The notes beneath the pieces are model-generated. The model saw only the letters and a program-made list of their open reading frames with translations. It ran no database searches and was not told the DNA's origin. A stretch of 37,067 nucleotides of DNA from JBJXFK01 sp046155505 (GTDB lineage: Bacteria; Planctomycetota; Phycisphaerae; UBA1845; Fen-1342), in the NCBI GenBank assembly GCA_046155505.1, contig JBJXFK010000274.1:1-37067 (forward strand), given 5' to 3'. The number at the start of each line of letters is the position of its first letter. The first letter of the stretch is position 1. Shown here in pieces: positions 34,801 to 37,067 of the stretch. The position numbers and the translations under genes are program-made.

Positions 34801-36466
34801 CCCGGCGCGGACGTTTCGCGCCGACGGCGCGGGTTCGCGGATTCACCTGCCAAACCTGGTGTCTCTGGCAGGAAATGTCCAAGTCAACGTGAGTCATGGC
34901 GGTCGTCTGGATCTGCCGTCGCTGGTCAGTTTTCAAACGACCGAGTTCACGGTAGAGGATGCTGGCAGCGTGCTCAACGTGCCGCAGGTGACGGTCCTAC
35001 TGCCAGGCGGCGACTTTGAAGTGCTGGACGGCGGTCGAATTGACGCTGGTCCGTTGACCGCAATCGACACTGCCGAACTGCGCGTCTCCGGCGCGACCAG
35101 TTTCATCGACGTATCGCAGATTGCGATCATCGATCGAGCGGTGATTCGGGCACAGAACGGGGCACAGCTTACGTTCCCACTGGTCACCTCGTTCCTCGGC
35201 ACCGTCAGCCGCATCGAAGTTCTCGCCGCGCAGGGAGGCTCGGCATTGCTCGAGTTTCCTGCGCTCGTTTCCGTTGATGGCGCAGGTCATGGTATGGGGA
35301 TTTCGGCGACCAATTCGGGCATCGTACGACTTCCGGCGCTCACGTCAGTTCGCAATGCGGGGATCAGCGTCGAGGACTCAGGCTCGACGGTTGAGTTGGG
35401 CAGTCTCGCGATGCTGGATGGGCCGGGCATTACCGTTTCCGTCGCGTCTGGCGGAACACTCGTCACCGCGCCACTCACAGCGCTGCTTGGCGTGAACCTC
35501 TTCTTCGTATCCGGGCCGACGAGTTTTGTTGATGTTTCGCAGGTGCAGTCTATTGATCGATCAAACGTCGAGCTCCGAGGCGGCGCGATCGTTCGCTTCC
35601 CGCTCGTGACGAGCTACACGAGTGCTGCCAGCACAGGCATCAATTCGCTCTACGCGCGCGGCGCTGGGAGCGTTCTCGACTTGAACGCCATGACCGCGGT
35701 GACGTGCATGGCGCTGCATCAACTTGGGCTTGGCGTGGATTTCGCCGGCGGTCGATTCGAGGCGCGAAACCTGCAATCGATGACGGGCGCGAGAATTGCC
35801 ATTCAGGCGGAAGGTAACGGGTCGACGTGTGAACTGGGCATGGTCAACCTCGCGCCGCAGGGCGGGATTGCTGTGAACTCGGGCGGGCGATTGATCGTCC
35901 GCACTGATTTCACTTACGCGATGACCGCGTCGTCGCAGTTCGCGTTCGTCGCGCCCGCCACCTTGCAGCTCGACGGAGGCCAGACCGGCGAAGAGTGTTC
36001 TGAGTTTGAGGTCGCCGGCCAGGATCGGGGCAACGTGCCGAACGGTTGGACTGCGAACTTCCAACTCGATCGACTGGTCGTCGGCCCCGGCGCGCACATT
36101 CGGTTGGTCGATGCGATCAACAACGGTCGCCGCAACGGCCCGGCCGGCGCTGCCGAGGCGTTGTACGTCAATACGATCGAATTCGCCGACCTCGCCGGGC
36201 GAATCGATACCGATGGTAAACGGCTGTATGTGCTAAATGTGATTGGCAACGCCGGGCAGATCATCTCCGGTCAGTGCAGTTGCCCGACCGACACGAACGA
36301 GGACGCCGAAATCGATCTGAGCGATCTCTCGCGCGTGCTCGCCATGTTCGGCGTATGTGCCGGCGATCCCAGCTACTCGGCGCTGCTGGACTTCGACGGC
36401 AGCGGCTGCATCGACCTCGGCGACCTCTCACGGCTGCTCGCTCGATTTGGAGCGACATGCGAGTGA
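31883..36466 (+). CDS. Secreted YHYH - FG-GAP propeller - repeat - dockerin-like protein
   Basis: The 1527-aa product starts at ATG 31883 (GGAG 8 nt upstream) with a signal peptide (cleavage near GVAYGD). Residues ~50-430 are a YHYH domain: TNIWSPDGPG-like opening, YGVYHHHQ (~246-253), GFAFDGYPIYGPYGY and DKHNGRECVTPEFP. Residues ~450-835 are FG-GAP/integrin-like propeller blades (DAYFGSDVAADQQIAIVGAP, GDSVAIDAGRVVIGSPGAG, FGFSVAIQDDRLVIGSP). Residues ~836-1455 are imperfect beta-rich repeats such as TSFIDVSQIAIIDRAVIRA and TSFVDVSQVQSIDRSNVEL with FPLVTS segments. The end is a paired dockerin-like tag (CPTDTNEDAEIDLSDLSRVL, FDGSGCIDLGDLSRLLARFG, final TCE). It is an exported surface or matrix protein; the substrate is unknown. 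It is divergent from the kinase/sigma operon and could be a target of that sigma factor. Confidence 0.88.
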   Translation: MSQAVATVSRLADRSFWVAARFSILAFAGAGVAYGDDPRFTAWQLNDTVRASCCTNICDDPTLDPLDELDTQNCEGMNACVSAWFANVQLLLSTDDDIYVFASGLPRYPVGPFPNDSDSGYNPDAPVGHDWVYQFPRVPEPALGDDQVTNIWSPDGPGPFRAGTIGLWVNGVAIFSPWDAITYPEGNPNAVWHNNAIVVEGPHFDAAFGHPSPDLSADRNDQSDPDDPYDACGYWRATPVLRDLTYGVYHHHQRSPALAAEVGDGAVNPLNPSEMLHSPILGFAFDGYPIYGPYGYANADGTGGVRAMRSSYQLRPDILLTGLRHEQPPGTVLDVSLRGPTTSDVNPATGAVYVAGYFLEDYVYINGPAELDKHNGRECVTPEFPTPTYAYFTPIDPSTGENAFPYSIGSTYFGMVETSNFPLMGRSASQVTVPSPTELYLADGCEFEPWIYTQVLTAQSDAHADAYFGSDVAADQQIAIVGAPQQTIGAAQPGAAFVFRQTEFWNRDYVHTRSPIPATDLRIGRSVALDADGVERFITGDETLDPVGAACLFAHTGVWGAFADPVLGGLPNDNFGHQVAIEGDTAVITASMGQLLSLQTGAALFLRYGGGVWAVERQEYGDFDGALFGDSVAIDAGRVVIGSPGAGEAYVYEYVGTPPSGNWTRTHTFGPSSAGEDKFGFSVAIQDDRLVIGSPEIAGGDERAYVYRFESGCNSWILDSTLHASDATPESGVQRPAFGWSVAVDQRTIVIGAPQHGSIPSQPGVAYVYELCNGFWQESERLFLSGGAADDGYARRVATNGDCVFVAAPFADSTTPALVNSGAVHVYCNPRELTTVWQCGDGLWSSTNCWSSLIQGDEYPDLSEITYRVLLPDIPTSNYKVTVDPPLDPVIQLPGPFEMPGALTELEVLAGNTFQFDGSVVVRGALIAQGGSIVAGPQAVVDADQAGLAAWTQNGSPGLIELPIATYTDTPGLPARTFRADGAGSRIHLPNLVSLAGNVQVNVSHGGRLDLPSLVSFQTTEFTVEDAGSVLNVPQVTVLLPGGDFEVLDGGRIDAGPLTAIDTAELRVSGATSFIDVSQIAIIDRAVIRAQNGAQLTFPLVTSFLGTVSRIEVLAAQGGSALLEFPALVSVDGAGHGMGISATNSGIVRLPALTSVRNAGISVEDSGSTVELGSLAMLDGPGITVSVASGGTLVTAPLTALLGVNLFFVSGPTSFVDVSQVQSIDRSNVELRGGAIVRFPLVTSYTSAASTGINSLYARGAGSVLDLNAMTAVTCMALHQLGLGVDFAGGRFEARNLQSMTGARIAIQAEGNGSTCELGMVNLAPQGGIAVNSGGRLIVRTDFTYAMTASSQFAFVAPATLQLDGGQTGEECSEFEVAGQDRGNVPNGWTANFQLDRLVVGPGAHIRLVDAINNGRRNGPAGAAEALYVNTIEFADLAGRIDTDGKRLYVLNVIGNAGQIISGQCSCPTDTNEDAEIDLSDLSRVLAMFGVCAGDPSYSALLDFDGSGCIDLGDLSRLLARFGATCE

Positions 36467-36516
36467 TCGCGGACCGCTTCGAACTTTGACCTGCGAGAAG
36501 AAACGCGCGTGCGAGC

Positions 36517-36813
36517 TCAACAAACGAGCTTTGCACGCGCTACTCGGCGCACATCATGTCCTTCCGTCTGCTTCGCGGTCCATCGCGAGCAGGGGTTTGT
36601 CGTTGCGCTACCCAGCGCGCCGTCGATGTTGTGATTGTGCTTGGTTCCGACGAGAAGCGGGCGGCGGTCTGGCGGGGAGGGAATGACCCGGTTGCCGCGC
36701 TGCTTGCGGCGCAGAATTTCAACTTGGGCCATGAGGAACCGGACTCGGGCGTCCCGCCTCGCGGCCTGGGCTTGTAGGAGGAGGTGCATGAAGGCGTAGA
36801 AACAGCGCAACAT
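36517..36813 (-). pseudogene. Integrase-core transposase N-terminal remnant
   Basis: The frame reads FYAFMHLLLQAQAARRDARV, then RFLMAQVEILRRKQRGNRVI and PSPPDRRPLL. This resembles the N-terminal leader of planctomycete integrase-core (DDE, IS3/IS481-like) transposases, which usually continue with a helix-turn-helix and catalytic domain. Later residues keep only traces (SRWTAKQTEG, RRVARAK) and the catalytic part is missing. It converges with the secreted protein gene ending at 36466. The remaining 254 bp to the window end hold no gene I can support. Confidence 0.55.
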
Positions 36814-37067
36814 GGCTTTGAGCTCTTTGATTGAAGTGACGAGAAATCAGTCAGTGAAAACCGCCTCCCGACATTTTGGGCCCCCTCTGCCGAGCCTGCA
36901 AACCGGTCCTCGATCCAATTTCCGGTCCGACCCTCGCCCTCCCACCCTCCATAACCCGCCGGTCACCCAATTTCGAAAACTCGACCTCTATAGGGAACAC
37001 AACATCGAAATTCGATGTCTCTCCAAAAGTCGCGCGCGACAAGGCGAGACACGATTTCGAGGACGGT

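Noticed and set aside
36851..37042. Minus-strand 63-codon open frame at the right edge
   Set aside because: No ribosome-binding site or recognisable motif; probably non-coding sequence near the transposase remnant.

Overview
The window looks like a chromosomal stretch of a GC-rich planctomycete, probably of the Phycisphaerae type. Three things point there: two ECF sigma factor / receptor-like Ser/Thr kinase-TPR pairs, several large secreted proteins ending in a dockerin-like CP...DxNGD...DL..LL..FGxxC tag, and IS and integrase remnants of a kind common in that phylum. This is an inference from gene content; there is no rRNA or other phylogenetic marker.

Layout. 26-4567 (minus): a secreted beta-propeller protein, then an ECF sigma / kinase-TPR operon. 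About 4717-5046: the end of a decayed IS21-like element. 5039-18916 (minus): a ~13.9 kb gene cluster that looks like a defence or DNA-modification system. In transcription order it runs SNF2-type helicase with DUF3883, PRTase-like protein, NADAR-DUF1156 DNA methylase fusion, DUF3800 protein, a ~175-aa orphan, a PD-(D/E)XK-like protein, and a DUF499 ATPase. Most junctions are short gaps or overlaps (12 nt gap, TGATG, GTGA, 14-nt overlap), so much of it is probably translated from one message. 19426-20227 (plus): a tRNA-Thr(CGU)-like 3' half, a strong stem-loop and a truncated tyrosine recombinase, marking the other edge of the island.

20249-28439 holds secreted proteins: a frame-split IPT/beta-helix/dockerin protein, a small exported protein, and an RTX protein with a C-terminal calpain protease domain. 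28670-28792 is a candidate 40-aa peptide. 28864-31560 (minus) is a second kinase / ECF sigma pair in reversed order; its kinase carries an N-terminal anti-sigma-type zinc motif. 31883-36466 (plus) is a 1527-aa secreted YHYH / FG-GAP / repeat / dockerin protein. The right edge holds a transposase remnant.

The most interesting part is the island. A putative base-methylating enzyme is fused to a NADAR ADP-ribose N-glycosidase domain and encoded next to a PRTase-like protein, with helicase and ATPase partners and three small candidate effectors or nucleases. The methylase also carries ten tandem 21-bp repeats that stay in frame. All functions are predicted from sequence motifs read by eye; no database search was possible.
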